Below, piece after piece: positions 35,515 through 47,379 of a DNA stretch of 64,000 bases. Both the position numbers and the translations under genes were made by a program. The notes under the pieces were generated by a model that was given only the letters and a program-made list of their open reading frames with translations, had not been told where the DNA came from and made no database searches. This stretch comes from Rotaria sordida (taxonomy: Eukaryota > Rotifera > Eurotatoria > Philodinida > Philodinidae). Numbering within the stretch: position 1 is the stretch's first letter; every line of letters begins with the position of its first letter. The stretch spans positions 29,679 through 93,678 of the forward strand of contig CAJNOL010000924.1 in assembly GCA_905250125.1 (NCBI GenBank), in the 5' to 3' direction.

Positions 35515-37199
35515 GTATAATGTGATCCGAACGCTCAGAGAGGCGTCATTAAGAGTACATTTTGTACTGGCATGCATATGTTCTAACTACATAGAATTTA
35601 TGTACCATTATGTATCCTCGTGTGCTTAAGCACATGGTAGTATATGCCGTTAAGTAAATGTACATGGATGAATGTCGTAGTTCTCAAGAATACATTTTGT
35701 ATTCATATTCGTACAGATCTTTTTTTCTACAGATCAGTTGTAATCATTTTAAAGTTCAGACGTCTTATTTATTATAGACAAAACTTCAGATAGAAAATGT
35801 GTGGTTTTGCCCTTTTTGTCGTAGGTTGTTGAAGATTCAAATCTTAGTAAAACAAAAGCTCAACTTGCAATACTATTCAGATAACAAAAATGATCGAGAA
35901 ATGTTATTTTTCGTTATTGGTCATTTTCATTATAGTTTGCAATGATTTATCAAAATCGGGTAATGGGCAAGCATTTTATATTCATTGTAACAGAAGCATG
36001 GAGAATTCCTGAGTCTGATGTTATTTTGTGCTTGCTTAATTAGTATATACGAGAAACTTATCATACCATATGATTCATGAACTTAAAACGTTGACAATCG
36101 AAAAGGTTTTTCAGTAAGTCTTGTTATGTTTTATTCACTTCAAAATCTACCTGTTATCTAGTCTAGAGTTGTAACAAGTAGGGTTTTTCCTTACTAGTGC
36201 TCATAGGGATCTAAATGATTAGATTGATCGGTAGCTCTCTTGATTACAGTAATGATGTAAGATTACTGTTTCACTACTGTAGAACATTTCATTATTAACT
36301 TATTACATGGATTTAATAATCATTAAACACTAACATACATAATTAATTCATATTAAGAAGATTATGATGAATTTTACTTAATATAATAATCTGATGCATG
36401 TTTCGTCACCTTCAAATAAAACCAAAACTATGACTTGCGAATAAATGTTTAGAAAGTTTTTTGTCATAACTCCAACGATTAGAGTTTAAACTTTTATACT
36501 CTTTCCAATAATGAAATGATATCTGCGGACGTGTATGGATGTGTATGTGAAAAGATGAACTTGAGCCGCGACAACATCCTTACTCACACCCAAGCTCTCT
36601 ATCCTCAAGAACCTTTTTGCAATTTGAAAAATATCACTTATAACTATTAGTTGAAGTAAACAATAGAAAAAATTTCACCATCTTATCACGAATATTAGGC
36701 TTTTCAGGCTATAATTTCCTATGCTTTGAGCCAGTATTACTGTGAAACACTCCTTATTCAAAAGTTATTCAAAAAATGATGGTTGTTATTTTAAAAAAAA
36801 ACTATATAATAGAAATATGAATCATTCGTATAAAGAATAGATAATAGCAAGGTAAGATTGATGTATTTCATTGATTAGTCGTATTTGAACGAGAAAAGTG
36901 CAAAGTGTCATAGACATGCATCGATAACCAGTGCAATCGTCATTTTAATAACAACACAATAAAGGAAAAAAAAAAGGTGAATTAGATCACTGAGGGCATA
37001 ATTATTAGATGGGAAACTTGCTAGCTATGAATTATTAGTAATACATCTAGACTATTCTTCAACCATAGTGCTTGAATAGGTATAAATATCATTGTTGCAT
37101 TGCTGTAGATTTATTTTCAGGTAGCACTACCTAATCAAATAAACAGACAACGTTAAATAACAAATATCGTATATATAACTCAATCGACGATCAATAATC
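35515..37199. other. Intergenic region upstream of the CAP gene
   Basis: AT-rich. A G-then-C-rich hairpin-like stretch of the telomere-like type is seen near 36530-36600. The block 36640-36720 (with TTATCACGAATATTAGGCTT) recurs at 52700-52773. Near the gene are a GTATAAATA at about 37079 and a CAG acceptor-like site at about 37122. Confidence 0.45.
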
Positions 37200-37949
37200 A
37201 TGTACAAACAAATCTTTATGTTGTTCTTTATCGTTTTCTTAACATTTATGTTCACCAATGGTGTACCATTGCCAGATATTGATGATGAAAACAATATCAA
37301 ATCAAATACATTAGTTCTTCGTAATGATTCTGATTCGAATCAATTCTTTGAAAGAGTCGATGCAACTCGTCAAGACAATGAAGATTTGCCTAAACGCTTG
37401 AATAAACGGGCAGACTTCACCTCAGCTCAACGTCAATTTCAGAATGAAACGTTAGCAGCACATAATTCCTATCGTGCTCGTCACTGTGCTCAACCTCTTC
37501 AACTTGATGATACACTTTGTCGTTCGGCTCAAGACTATGCTCAAAAACTTGCTAGTACGAATCAATTTTCTCATAGTGGAACTAAAGGTCTTGGTGAAAA
37601 TCTATACAAGGCATGGAGTTCAACTACTATCAAAATTAATGGTAAGTCATCTTCAAATCATCAGATATATTCATTATATATATATATATGCGTTTATTTT
37701 AATATTGCAGGAACTAAAGCAGTGACTTCTTGGTACAAAGAAATTAAAGACTACAATTTCAATAATGGAGGCTTCTCAATGAAGACGGGTCATTTTACAC
37801 AAGCCGTGTGGAGAAGTACGAAAAAGCTCGGTGTGGGTGTTGCTTATGTTGACGGAGGTCGTACTGTTGTTGTTGTTTGTCAATATTCACCTCCGGGCAA
37901 TTATCAAGGTCAATATCAAACAAATGTTCGTCCACAAGGCAGTTGCTGA
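37200..37949 (+). CDS. Secreted CAP-domain (SCP/GAPR-1-like) protein
   Basis: Two exons (37200-37641, 37711-37949) give 226 residues. The 69 bp intron is divisible by three and open, so an unspliced reading would insert 23 residues; its GTAAGT donor and TTGCAG acceptor argue that it is spliced. A signal peptide (MYKQIFMLFFIVFLTFMF) is followed by an acidic propeptide-like region ending in dibasic LNKR, a likely processing site. Then comes the CAP domain: HNSYRARHCAQPL, FSHSGTKGLGENLY (His and Glu of the CAP cavity), GHFTQAVWRSTKKLGVGVAY and CQYSPPGNYQGQY. The length fits a single-CAP protein of the GAPR-1/golgi-associated type, but here it is secreted. CAP proteins serve diverse extracellular roles; the specific role is unknown. 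Confidence 0.92.
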   Translation: MYKQIFMLFFIVFLTFMFTNGVPLPDIDDENNIKSNTLVLRNDSDSNQFFERVDATRQDNEDLPKRLNKRADFTSAQRQFQNETLAAHNSYRARHCAQPLQLDDTLCRSAQDYAQKLASTNQFSHSGTKGLGENLYKAWSSTTIKINGKSSSNHQIYSLYIYICVYFNIAGTKAVTSWYKEIKDYNFNNGGFSMKTGHFTQAVWRSTKKLGVGVAYVDGGRTVVVVCQYSPPGNYQGQYQTNVRPQGSC

Positions 37950-38544
37950 ATTGATTATTCTTATTGATGATCTATCAATTGGAAGAGGACTCATGGTTCC
38001 ATTTAATGTGTATTTTTTTTGCAAATCTAATCTAAATTCTAAAACTTTTACTTTTCTATATTATTCCAATATTCTGATCTGTTATGAGTATGTTACTCAT
38101 TCTTCTCTTCTATTGATTCTGCATTTTCTCTCATTTATTCTCTTTTTTTTTTTTTTGGATATTTCATATCAGAGACAATATAAAGAGGAATCGAATAATG
38201 TGATCATTCTTTTTTTTTGTTTTTTTTTATTATGCTAGGAAATGTAACACTCGGAAGTGTTTACATGATAATGGAAAAAGAAACTTGAGAACTTTAAGCC
38301 AAAAGCAGCATCATTAGTGCAAAGCGTTTCACTGTTTGCTATCCATATAATTGTGACTAATATTAGATCACGCTTGTAAGGATATTAAGAGTTACATAAA
38401 AGACGTTAAAAAGAGACGAAAAAAAATATATGAAGAAGGAAAAAAGAAAGGAAAGAAAAAAATGTGAGAGAGTGAAGAAACAGAGCAATAGAGAAAAAAG
38501 CAGAAAAAAAAGGATTAAGACATTACATGTGCTCGTTCTTTGTA
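37950..38544. other. Spacer between CAP gene and LINE relic
   Basis: T-rich 3' flank of the CAP gene, then an A/G-rich stretch. The A-rich part at 38410-38520 lies beyond the LINE stop codon (the element reads on minus) and may be its 3' untranslated tail. No gene seen. Confidence 0.4.
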
Positions 38545-40030
38545 TTAATTCGTTTCAACAAAAAACAACCATCTTAAAAGAAATGACTCGTGTCGATCTA
38601 ACAATTGTCGTACACGACGCGTACAAAAAAAATGACCGAGGTGATCGTTTTTTCTTTTGTAGAATTCGTCCCAAACGAAGATATCATTATAGAAAAGTGA
38701 GGATCCAAGGTCAGTCAAAAGCATCGTCCTCAATCTTCTTTGAATATATTTTTTAACATAGAACTCCAAAGGATATTCAGAAGTAATAGTATAAAGGTTA
38801 TCTGCAGATACGAGGGGACAGCGATACACCAGTCGAACACCTACACGAAATGTTTGTTGCAATATTTGTTGCGGTATTTCTGGAAGCAGAGGATAAAAAG
38901 GAAATAACCATGCAAAATGTGGAAGGGTAAATGTAAAAAAGCATTGGCGAAGCGCTTTAGACGACATACTTTGTCCGGCTTTTAACCACCTTAGTTTACC
39001 TAGGGATTTCTGGATATTTTCAATGCATTTTTCGACTGTGGGCCTCAAGGATAGTTTATCAGTCCAAGTGAATCCCAAATACTTAAATTCTTTAACTAAT
39101 TCAATTTTTTCTCCATTCATTGTTATATTTACTACTGGTCTTTTCACTTGTGAATAAAACACCTACGCTACTGTTTTCGATATATTTATCGGTTGTTTCC
39201 ATTTTTTTGCATACGCATATACTTGATTACAAATTCGGGTACCTTCTTTCTCAAGATATTGGATCATCGGATTTAATTTCTTCGTAATAGGTGGTGTAAT
39301 AAGAATACCAAGATCATCTGCAAAAAGATGACCTGAATGAGCCCCTAGGCAGTTTATTAGATCACAGTGGAACACAATAAACAAGTATGGACTGAGACTA
39401 CTACCTTGAGGAAGTCCTATATGTATATCGAATATTTTCGATGTTTTTTCGCCAAAAGCTACATACGCTCTTCTATCTTTTAACCAGCTAACGATTATTT
39501 TCAGTAGGTCTAGCGGCATACCCAAATTCCACAATTTAATTAAGAGGGCGGCATGCCAGACACGATCGTATGTCTTCTGATAGTCGACATAGATAGCAAG
39601 TGTTGGTAAATTAGCTGCCATGTTATTTTTCACTTCCTGATAGATTGATAGTACTCGAGTGGGAAGAAGACATTTTGGACGGAATCCTGACTGTTCTATA
39701 GGTACACTAAATGATTACTTTCACACCAATGTCTAATTCTTTGACGCAGCGCTTTTTTAAAAAGTTTTGAATGTGTTGCTAACAAGGAAATTGGACGTGT
39801 TTGATAACATTTAGGAACTCCTGATTTCAGTTTGTTTAGTGTTATTATCTTTGCTAGTTTTCATTCCTCAGGATATCTTCCTTCACTCAACCATACATTA
39901 AAACATTTTGTCAGGCAATCAATATAACCCAGAGAAAGTTTTTTAATCATGAAATTCGATACCAAATCAAAACCTGCCGATTTTTTCGATTTCAACATCT
40001 TTATTAATCGATGGATCTCAGCCATACTAA
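38545..40030 (-). pseudogene. 5'-truncated non-LTR retrotransposon (LINE) reverse transcriptase
   Basis: Reads on the minus strand. From about 40030 down come the first finger motif (IHRLIKMLKSKKSAGFD), YQTRPISLLATHSKLFKK and QSGFRPK. The palm follows: YVDYQKTYDRVWHAALLIKL (motif A, catalytic Asp), IGLPQGSSLSPYLF (motif B), GHLFADDLGILI (motif C), a thumb-side KKWKQPINISKT, and KEFKYLGFTWT. A roughly 190-residue 3' domain ends in FFVETN. Lesions are a TGA where Trp belongs near 39862, a frame change near 39700, and an in-frame TAG (one step from CAG) at 39163-39165. No endonuclease domain remains, because the copy stops near 40030-40100. Jockey/CR1-like in look; exact clade not decided. These elements copy themselves by target-primed reverse transcription. 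Confidence 0.9.
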
Positions 40031-40142
40031 TTAGTTCAAATATCAGAAATATGTATACTTACAATCCAATTTAATTTTTTCTATTTCGACCAACAAATAG
40101 TCTTGGAATATTTCTGCTTGAGCTTTGCTAGACTAAAAAAAA

Positions 40143-40380
40143 CAGGGTGTGGGTGTAGATACGGGTGTGGGTGTAGGTGTGTAGGTGTTTTTCTTTTCTT
40201 AATCTCTACTCACACTCACACCCACCCACACCCACACCCACACACCCACACACCCACCCACACCCACACCCACACACCCACACACCCACACCCACCCACA
40301 CCCACACCCACACACCCACACACCCACACCCACCCACACCCACACCCACACACCCACACACCCACACCCACCCACACCCT
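40143..40380. repeat. Hairpin of telomere-like repeats
   Basis: A G-rich arm (CAGGGTGTGGGTGTAGATAC onward, 40143-40190) is followed by a T-rich loop, then 170 bp of CCCACA/CCCACC-type repeats ending CACACCCT at 40380. The C-rich part has a higher-order period (ACACCCACACACCCACACCC units). It would fold as a G/C hairpin. The word matches the TGTGGG telomere repeat reported for bdelloid rotifers, but repeats are irregular, so it may be a minisatellite of similar composition. Confidence 0.8.
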
Positions 40381-41135
40381 ATGTAACATGTGTTCTATAT
40401 TGAGTGTTGTTTATGGATGGAAGAAAACAGTGTTGTCACGTGTGACCGAAAGAAAAAAGACATCGTTATTGCATGCTATTCACCTATTGGATAGAGACTG
40501 CTCAGGTAAAAGTTGACAAACGCATGGATGAAATGTATTACTTTTACTTTTTCTTGATTCTAGACGTCACATGATTTCATTCGATTTGATCATTACTCAC
40601 ATACAACTTTCCATCAACAGAAAAGAAATGTTTTTATTTTAACTATATGCTAACAAAGACGACATTTTTTATTAATAGATTCAAGCAAAAAAAATCATCA
40701 AAGTTGGTACAATTTTTATCCGAGAATAATATCAATCGAAAAAGTAAAAAGATTCTTGCTTTGATTAAATAATACATATCGATTATTCTTTTCAAACAAT
40801 AAAAAACTAAAATGAATGATCAACTACAGAGCGAATCTTTTATCATTCTTCTAACTGTGATTATAACAAACACTTTATCGATGGACACTCATCGCGATAG
40901 GAATAACGTTGTGCAAACTGAAAGTTACAGTGAAGTGCTCTATAGTTTAAATATATTTTCTTCTAAACCGTGGCAATGAAAGAAAATTTTCAGAATAGAT
41001 GAATAAAAAATGATATTTATTCAGGGAAGACAAACAGAATCAATTGTTATTATGTCTCTAGACAAAAGGAGTAATCGCGTCTTTTGAATAATAACACTAC
41101 TAATAAAATAATGTTTCTTTTTCTTTTTGCAGATC
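40381..41135. other. Upstream region of the diacylglycerol kinase gene
   Basis: Contains a short frame at 40812-40977 (MNDQLQSESFIILLTVIITN, hydrophobic) that could be a first exon giving a membrane anchor, as in DGK-epsilon. A weak GT donor after its YSE would join in phase 0 to the acceptor at 41132. This is speculative. A strong pyrimidine tract and GCAG acceptor end at 41132. Confidence 0.35.
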
Positions 41136-43559
41136 ATGAATTTTCAATCTAATGTTAACAATGATCATGAAAGATCCACTGATAAGAGATTTTCAATTGA
41201 AAAGATCACTATTGATATTAGTACGAAGTCGGTCAAGAATAAGTCAATAACATCAAATCTAGATTTAGTGACAACCGACAATAAGGAACAATTCAATTTC
41301 CCTTTTCCAGCATCTTCTCACTACCGGTTTGTTATTCTTCAATAAAAAAAAAATCATTGAGCAGTACTTTCAAACTTATAGCGACTATTGTCGATGTTCG
41401 AATATTTTAAAACGTTATTCTATATAGACTTTCTATGCTAGTTGTATGAATACAATTAATAGGAAGAAATTCTTTCAAATGTAATAGAAATAATAGGCTA
41501 AACCTCCAAGTGAATGTCTCAGTATATCTATAAAAAAAATGATTATCCCTTGTTCCTTTGTAGTGAGCAAAGTTTTTCAAGATCTTCATTGGGCTCTGAT
41601 CGATGTTCATTCTTCGGTGTTGATTGGAGTTCGAAGGCTCATCCAAGATCTCATTGCTGGCTTTCCTATTGTTTGATCGATCGTTCATCTGTTCTTGAAT
41701 GTGTCTACACTTTATGCAAAATCTCTCGTCCGTTTCGTGCTGATGAATTCATTCAATGTGGTTCATGCAGATTATCGATCCATAGAGAACATAATGATGA
41801 ATTGCACAAAATGAACGATACTCATAATTATCTTCCATTTTGTCGTTCATCGTTTTCTAATAGTATCATATCAGAGGATCATGGTGAATACGATCATCAT
41901 TACTGGTCTCCTATTTCATCACTTACGAAATCATGTGTGATATGTAGACGAAAAAGTTTATCACGAACATTAATTATTCGAAGAGAATCACACACCTCAA
42001 ATGATAATACACCAATGCAAAATATAAATTTAAAAGTTGTTAAATCTTATCATAGCCTGATATGTCTATGGTGTTCAGAAGAGTGTCATCGACGATGTTG
42101 GAAAAATGTCAACGCCAATGATGATGATGATAATAAATGTTATTATGGAAAGTATAAGTGAGTTCATCTATGAGATATTATTAAATGTTTCCATTGTATT
42201 TATTCTTAAAGGAATATTATTGTTCGTCCACAGTGGTTACATCGCGTTGAAAACTCTTCAGTAGGTTTCCAAGCACGATTTCCAGATAACATTGATGCGA
42301 GTAATTCATCGTTGACACCTCTAATTGTCTTTATAAACAAACTTTCGGGTGGTCAAAAAGGCGAGATTATCTATAATAAACTTATACGTTTATTAAATCC
42401 ACGTCAAGTTTTTCTCCTCGAAAACGATGCAACTATAATGCAAGCTTTGGATATATATTCATCTCTTCATAATACTCGTATTTTGGTTTGTGGTGGTGAT
42501 GGAACAGTTGGATGGATATTGAGCACTTTAGCAAGAAGATTTTCATCACTTGATAATCCTCCAGTAGGTATCTGTCCTATAGGTACAGGTAACGATTTAT
42601 CACGTGTGTTGAACTGGAGTTGGACTTACAGTACGAAACGATTATTAACCACGCTTTTACAAATTTCTAATGCTAAACCTATTGCACTCGATCGTTGGCA
42701 AGTTGATTTTGAATCATTAACGAGCATTAATCCTATTGAAGAGACTGGAATTATTCGTCGATGTTTACCACATTTTCTCGATCATCCAAGGTTTGTTCGT
42801 GAAACCAATCTACTATCTTATCAAAATTATCAAAAACCTCTCAATGTTCGATTTACTAATTATATTTGTTTTGGATTAGATCCAGCTGTAGTATTGGATT
42901 TTCATGATAAACGAATGCGTGATCCATCGAAATTTACATCACCAATGAAAAATAAACTTATTTATCTCAATATTGGTAGACAATATTTTAGAGAATTTGC
43001 TTTATGGAGAGCATGGAATTTAAGATCATATATGAGAATTGTTTGTGATGGTCAAGATAGAACAAATTCATTACGTCATTGTCATAGTCTTATTCTATTA
43101 AATATTCCAAGTTATGGATCAGGTACTCATCCTTGGAGTAGAACGTATCAAAAGAATATATCGATACAAAACAAAACCAAGAAATTCAATCAGATCAATT
43201 CGAATACATTTCAAGATATAGATCCACCTGATTATAGCTATGACAGATGTAAATTTGCAAGAGAAAATATATCCAATACTATTGAATCATCTGCAGCATC
43301 TCTTACTAATGATCAGATCGGAAGACAAAGTATTGATGATCACATACTTGAAGTTGTTGGATTAGACTCAATACAGATGGCATTAATTCATATTGGTTTT
43401 CTAGGTCATCGTATTGCTCAATGCAGTCAAGTACGAATTGAACTCCTTCATTCAATGCCTGTACATATGGACGGAGATCCATTCTATCTTCCTCAAAACA
43501 CCGCAATCAATGTTACTCATGCAGGACAAGTTTTAGTTTTGTCAAATAACAATAAATAG
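41136..43559 (+). CDS. DGKE: Diacylglycerol kinase, epsilon-like
   Basis: Three exons (41136-41326, 41564-42157, 42212-43559) join in phase to 710 residues from the ATG at 41136. A first exon further upstream is possible because a strong acceptor lies three bases before it. After a polar N-terminus come two cysteine/histidine C1-like zinc modules (about residues 90-135 and 175-240, the second with LICLWCSEECHRRCW). The catalytic domain has TPLIVFINKLSGG, NPRQVF, RILVCGGDGTVGW (ATP-binding, about residue 356), GICPIGTGNDLSRVL and LDRWQV. The accessory domain has FGLDPAVVLDFHDKRM, LILLNIPSYGSG, HILEVVGLDS and PVHMDGDPFYLP. The layout and the NPxQVF...RILVCGGDGTVGW spacing best match DGK-epsilon. 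It phosphorylates diacylglycerol to phosphatidic acid at membranes. A polar insert of about 70 residues lies in the accessory domain after SYGSGTHPWS. Confidence 0.92.
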
Positions 43560-45293
43560 ACAAAACGTATATCATTTTAGCACCGTGAGACTTGTTTGGA
43601 TTTATTTAAGAACATCTTATAACTGTAAAACAAAAGCAGCTATCAACCTGCGATTATTTTCTATCTGGATAAAGTGTCAAAAAAACATCAATTCATAATC
43701 ATTTTTTCTCAATAGATAGTTTTTTGTGCGAATTTAGAAAATGATTTAAAAGAGATTTTTATTTGAAATTTTATTCTTCAAGAGAGAAAGGTCTTTCGAT
43801 CCATATAAACTATCGATTATCTAAAACGTCTCACAAATTTATCATTGTGTAGAGATCATTATGCTTGGCAAGAAACATGAGAAATTCAAACACTCAAATT
43901 TGATTCCCATCCTTGGAACTGAAATATATAATATATAGGACATATGTTATATGAAACTCGAGAATTATCCTATGCTCATTTTTATCAACTTGTTGTAGTT
44001 TCATTTGATGCTCATTCAATTTAGATATTATATATTTTTATATACAAAATAAAATCTTCGGTATTATTAGTCTTTTGATCTTGTTATCAGTTATAGTTTT
44101 CATTTTAACGATCTATTCGATAAACATCGTTTTTATATTTAGTTTACTGATTATTCGATGCAGACTGACTGGCCATTGACATTCTACATGATAACACAAA
44201 AGGTGTTTCCTTACTTTTTCAAATCATTGGTTAATCTCAATAAATATGATATATCGATTATTTGATCATGCAGGTGGGTAAGTGTGAAGAGGAGACAATT
44301 GCCCTCACTCACTCTCTGATTAAACAACTTAACAAGAATTTAATCATGAAATCTAAAAAAAACATTCAAGAGAAGCACAATTCTTGTTTTATTATTTGTT
44401 TAAATCAAATATATAATAGGCATTTAATCATATAAATATCGATTGTTTTATTTTAATAAAAATCAATATTACGGACCATTCATTGACAATCGTTGCTGTA
44501 TATTCAACTACCATAAGCTTCGATTGTATAATACGTCCATAGTCATAGCTACAATGGTATATCGCAAGACTTTTCTCAAAATGCTTATCTATCATACATG
44601 TTTCCCATATACTGAGACTTTCTCAACGTGTTCTATCTGATACATCCACAGGTACAAAAGAATTTTTCTTCTTATTTCTTTTATAGAACATTGAGAAAGT
44701 AAAACATCATCCATGAAGTTCAAAAGAAAACGATCATGGAATAAGAGAGACAATGTTTTAAAAAACATGTAACAGACAGACACATTCATACATAGAATGA
44801 CAGGCATTTAAATACAATATACGATTAAAAAAAAACATTACCACTTCTATTCTGTTTGGATTCACTGGCTTGAGGTCATCAATGATAATGATGCATTGAT
44901 GAATGAAATCATTAGAATCTGCTTCTATATTTATACAGAAAATGTTTCATACCAAGGACATTTGTTACACGAAAACAACGAGATAGACATGATTAGAAAA
45001 GAGTGTTTCTTTACTATCGATATGACGTTATGTGAATGGAAGAAAAAGAAGAATCAGCATGAGCTGAATGGAAAATTACCCATGTTTCGTCCGGGAATGA
45101 AAGAATGTGTCATAAGAATGAAAAAATCTCACTATCTTCTAATAAGCTGCAACACATGATCTTTTCTCTTAACCTTTGCCTTTTGTTGTTGTTCTCGCTG
45201 TATTATTATATCATATCATTATGGAGAAAATCTCATCACTAACGCTCATATTATTTATTGGGACGATAAAATAAGATAACAATACAATTTTTT
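43560..45293. other. Intergenic, AT-rich
   Basis: No recognised gene. Open frames at 44443-44640 and 44896-45159 have no known motif or splice structure. Confidence 0.4.
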
Positions 45294-45650
45294 CTATATA
45301 AATACTGGATCACAGCACTCATCGATTAATATACAGTTGTATTCGACTACTTGAATTTTGATCGTCTTCTTCAAGCAAAACATACACAACTTCATACAAA
45401 GTAGGTAGAGTCGAGAGTGAATTGTTGTCTTTCTTGCAACATCGTCATTATCATCCGAATACTTTGGGAAGTTATTCCACTCTAAAACGCTATTGCTATC
45501 ACTGCAATATAGCGAAGAAATATGGTAGTCAATATTAGTACTCGACATGACCATGTTTTCGGTTACAACTGCGTGAATTAGATCATGGTCAGAGTCATGA
45601 TCATCCTTTTTAGTTTGTTGCGGGTCCCGATCTTTCTCCTTGGATGGCAT
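45294..45650 (-). CDS. Uncertain hypothetical ORF
   Basis: A 118-codon frame starting MPSKEKDRDPQQTKKDDHDS, acidic and hydrophilic in the first half, more hydrophobic and Cys-rich near its end (LLCMKLCMFCLKKTI). It may be a real first exon whose tail as read is intron, or chance. No domain recognised and no neighbours that suggest a role. Confidence 0.25.
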   Translation of the reverse strand: MPSKEKDRDPQQTKKDDHDSDHDLIHAVVTENMVMSSTNIDYHISSLYCSDSNSVLEWNNFPKYSDDNDDVARKTTIHSRLYLLCMKLCMFCLKKTIKIQVVEYNCILIDECCDPVFI

Positions 45651-46147
45651 TTATTATGACGAAAGTTAGATAAAAACAAGAACAAATAAAAAGGATGAAT
45701 TCATTAACTAAGTAGAAAATCATGTTCGACATTAATTCGATATTAATCAATGAAATAGTTAACAAAAAAGTTCCCGTTTAACTGTCTTTGTAACAAAATA
45801 TACATTTTTATTATTTTTTATGTCGCAGATAGTATCTTGTGCGAACAACTTTTTTCTCACCTCGTTTCATAATGAGTTCTGAATTTTTATTTCGATTTCA
45901 TGTATTCTGTTAAAGTAAAGCTATTATTATTAGATACCAGCATCTGCTAGTGTCACATTTCGGACAATGTGAGGTAGGATTAAGCTAAAAATAAAATCGT
46001 CATCGAGATGGGACAGTACATTTTAGTAAAATAAATCAGCTATTATTTATATGTCGAAATTTATCAGCATTAAATAAAAAAAGCCATTTTCTTTATTAAT
46101 TGAAGAATAAAAAAGAAAAAAATACAGCACCGATGAAAAAACGAAAA
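45651..46147. other. Intergenic, AT-rich
   Basis: Nothing recognised. Confidence 0.4.
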
Positions 46148-46248
46148 CAGGGTGTGAGTGGATGTCGTGTGGATGGGTATGGGTATGGGTGTGGGTGTTG
46201 ACGTGGATTCATTTCTTCTTTTAACACTCAAACTTACACTCACACCCT
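46148..46248. repeat. Short hairpin element with telomere-like arms
   Basis: Starts CAGGGTGTGAGTGGATG, continues with GGGTATGGGTGTGGGTG words, has a T-rich loop, and ends ACACTCACACCCT. Start, loop style and end match 40143-40380. A second C-rich piece (CACACCTACCCATACCTCAC) lies at about 46404-46435. Confidence 0.65.
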
Positions 46249-47379
46249 CTTTCGAATATTAAGGAGTTAAACAATATATTTATTTGTTTCGAAATCTTGT
46301 AGTTTTTAGATTCTAAAGATACTTGATGATGGCTCAATTGAGCAAGAGTCGAAACACGTCGTATATTGCTTTGAATCTAATATTCATTGTTGAGTTTTCA
46401 ACCCACACCTACCCATACCTCACACCCACACCCTCCTTAGCATGGCCAATTCTTGAGATATGTATATCCACAAAATATCATAAAGTGACTGCCTTCTCTA
46501 GCCCTGGTGATGTTGGTCAGCTCATCAAAAGTTCATCCATTTTTGCTCAATTATTTTTTGCAAATCAAACGAATGCATTCTCGATGAGATGCAAATTTCA
46601 CAAAAAAAAAATCACAAAATAAACATGCTCTTTGTTTCATGTCTTTAACATTAGGAAATGATAACATTTTCCAATACAATTTCTAATGAAAAGTCTTCAC
46701 ATTCGAGTGAGTACCATTACTTTTGCCACATTACCAAAAGACTACTGAAGATCGTTTTTACTGTCTATTGATTAGCTTTTCCTAAATGAAAACTGCTGTG
46801 AGCTAAAGATTCCTTATGATTATGTGTTTTTATCTATATAACCAGTAGTTACGGTAGGAGAGTATTGAGAAATATGAATTAGTTCGAACTACATAGAACT
46901 AGTTAGAAAAGAACCTATTTGTATTGAAAAGAAAGACAAACAATGAAAGTATAATAAGCTCTATTATTTATTCTTCGTACAAAGTACTTTGAACTCATAT
47001 TTGAATAGAAAATAACTTGTGTTTTTTCATGAGAAAAGAAAGTAGAGAATTCCATCCGAAGTTCAGATTTTGTATGATTTTATTATTCAGAATTTCATTA
47101 CCCTTTTTGGATTTTGCTACAATACATGTTTGTATATATTAACTGAAAGAATATCCATGACAGAGCTACTATCTCATTGTGTAGCATCATATTTATTTAA
47201 CATCGATACAAAACGTTAATTATTACCTTTTGCTTTCCACTTCGATAAAATAATGTAATTCGATCCTCAATCACATTTGATAGATAAGAGTAAAATAAAT
47301 AGGAAAACAAAATACACTATCTGTTGTTTTAAAACTGATTGCACTCGCTTTTGTTCGTGAACAGAAACCAGATCAAAAT
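46249..47379. other. Intergenic region before the type II membrane protein
   Basis: AT-rich, with the C-rich telomere-like piece at about 46404-46435. An open frame at 46323-46622 spans that repeat and is probably chance. A GAACAG acceptor-like site lies 15 bases before the next ATG. Confidence 0.4.

Noticed and set aside
37642-37710. Reading through the open 69 bp intron of the CAP gene
   Set aside because: Strong GTAAGT and TTGCAG borders, AT-rich content, and an insert that would break the CAP fold.
40103-40516. Long open frames reading His/Pro/Thr repeats
   Set aside because: They are translations of the CCCACA-type tandem repeat, open in several frames because the repeat has no stop; not a gene.
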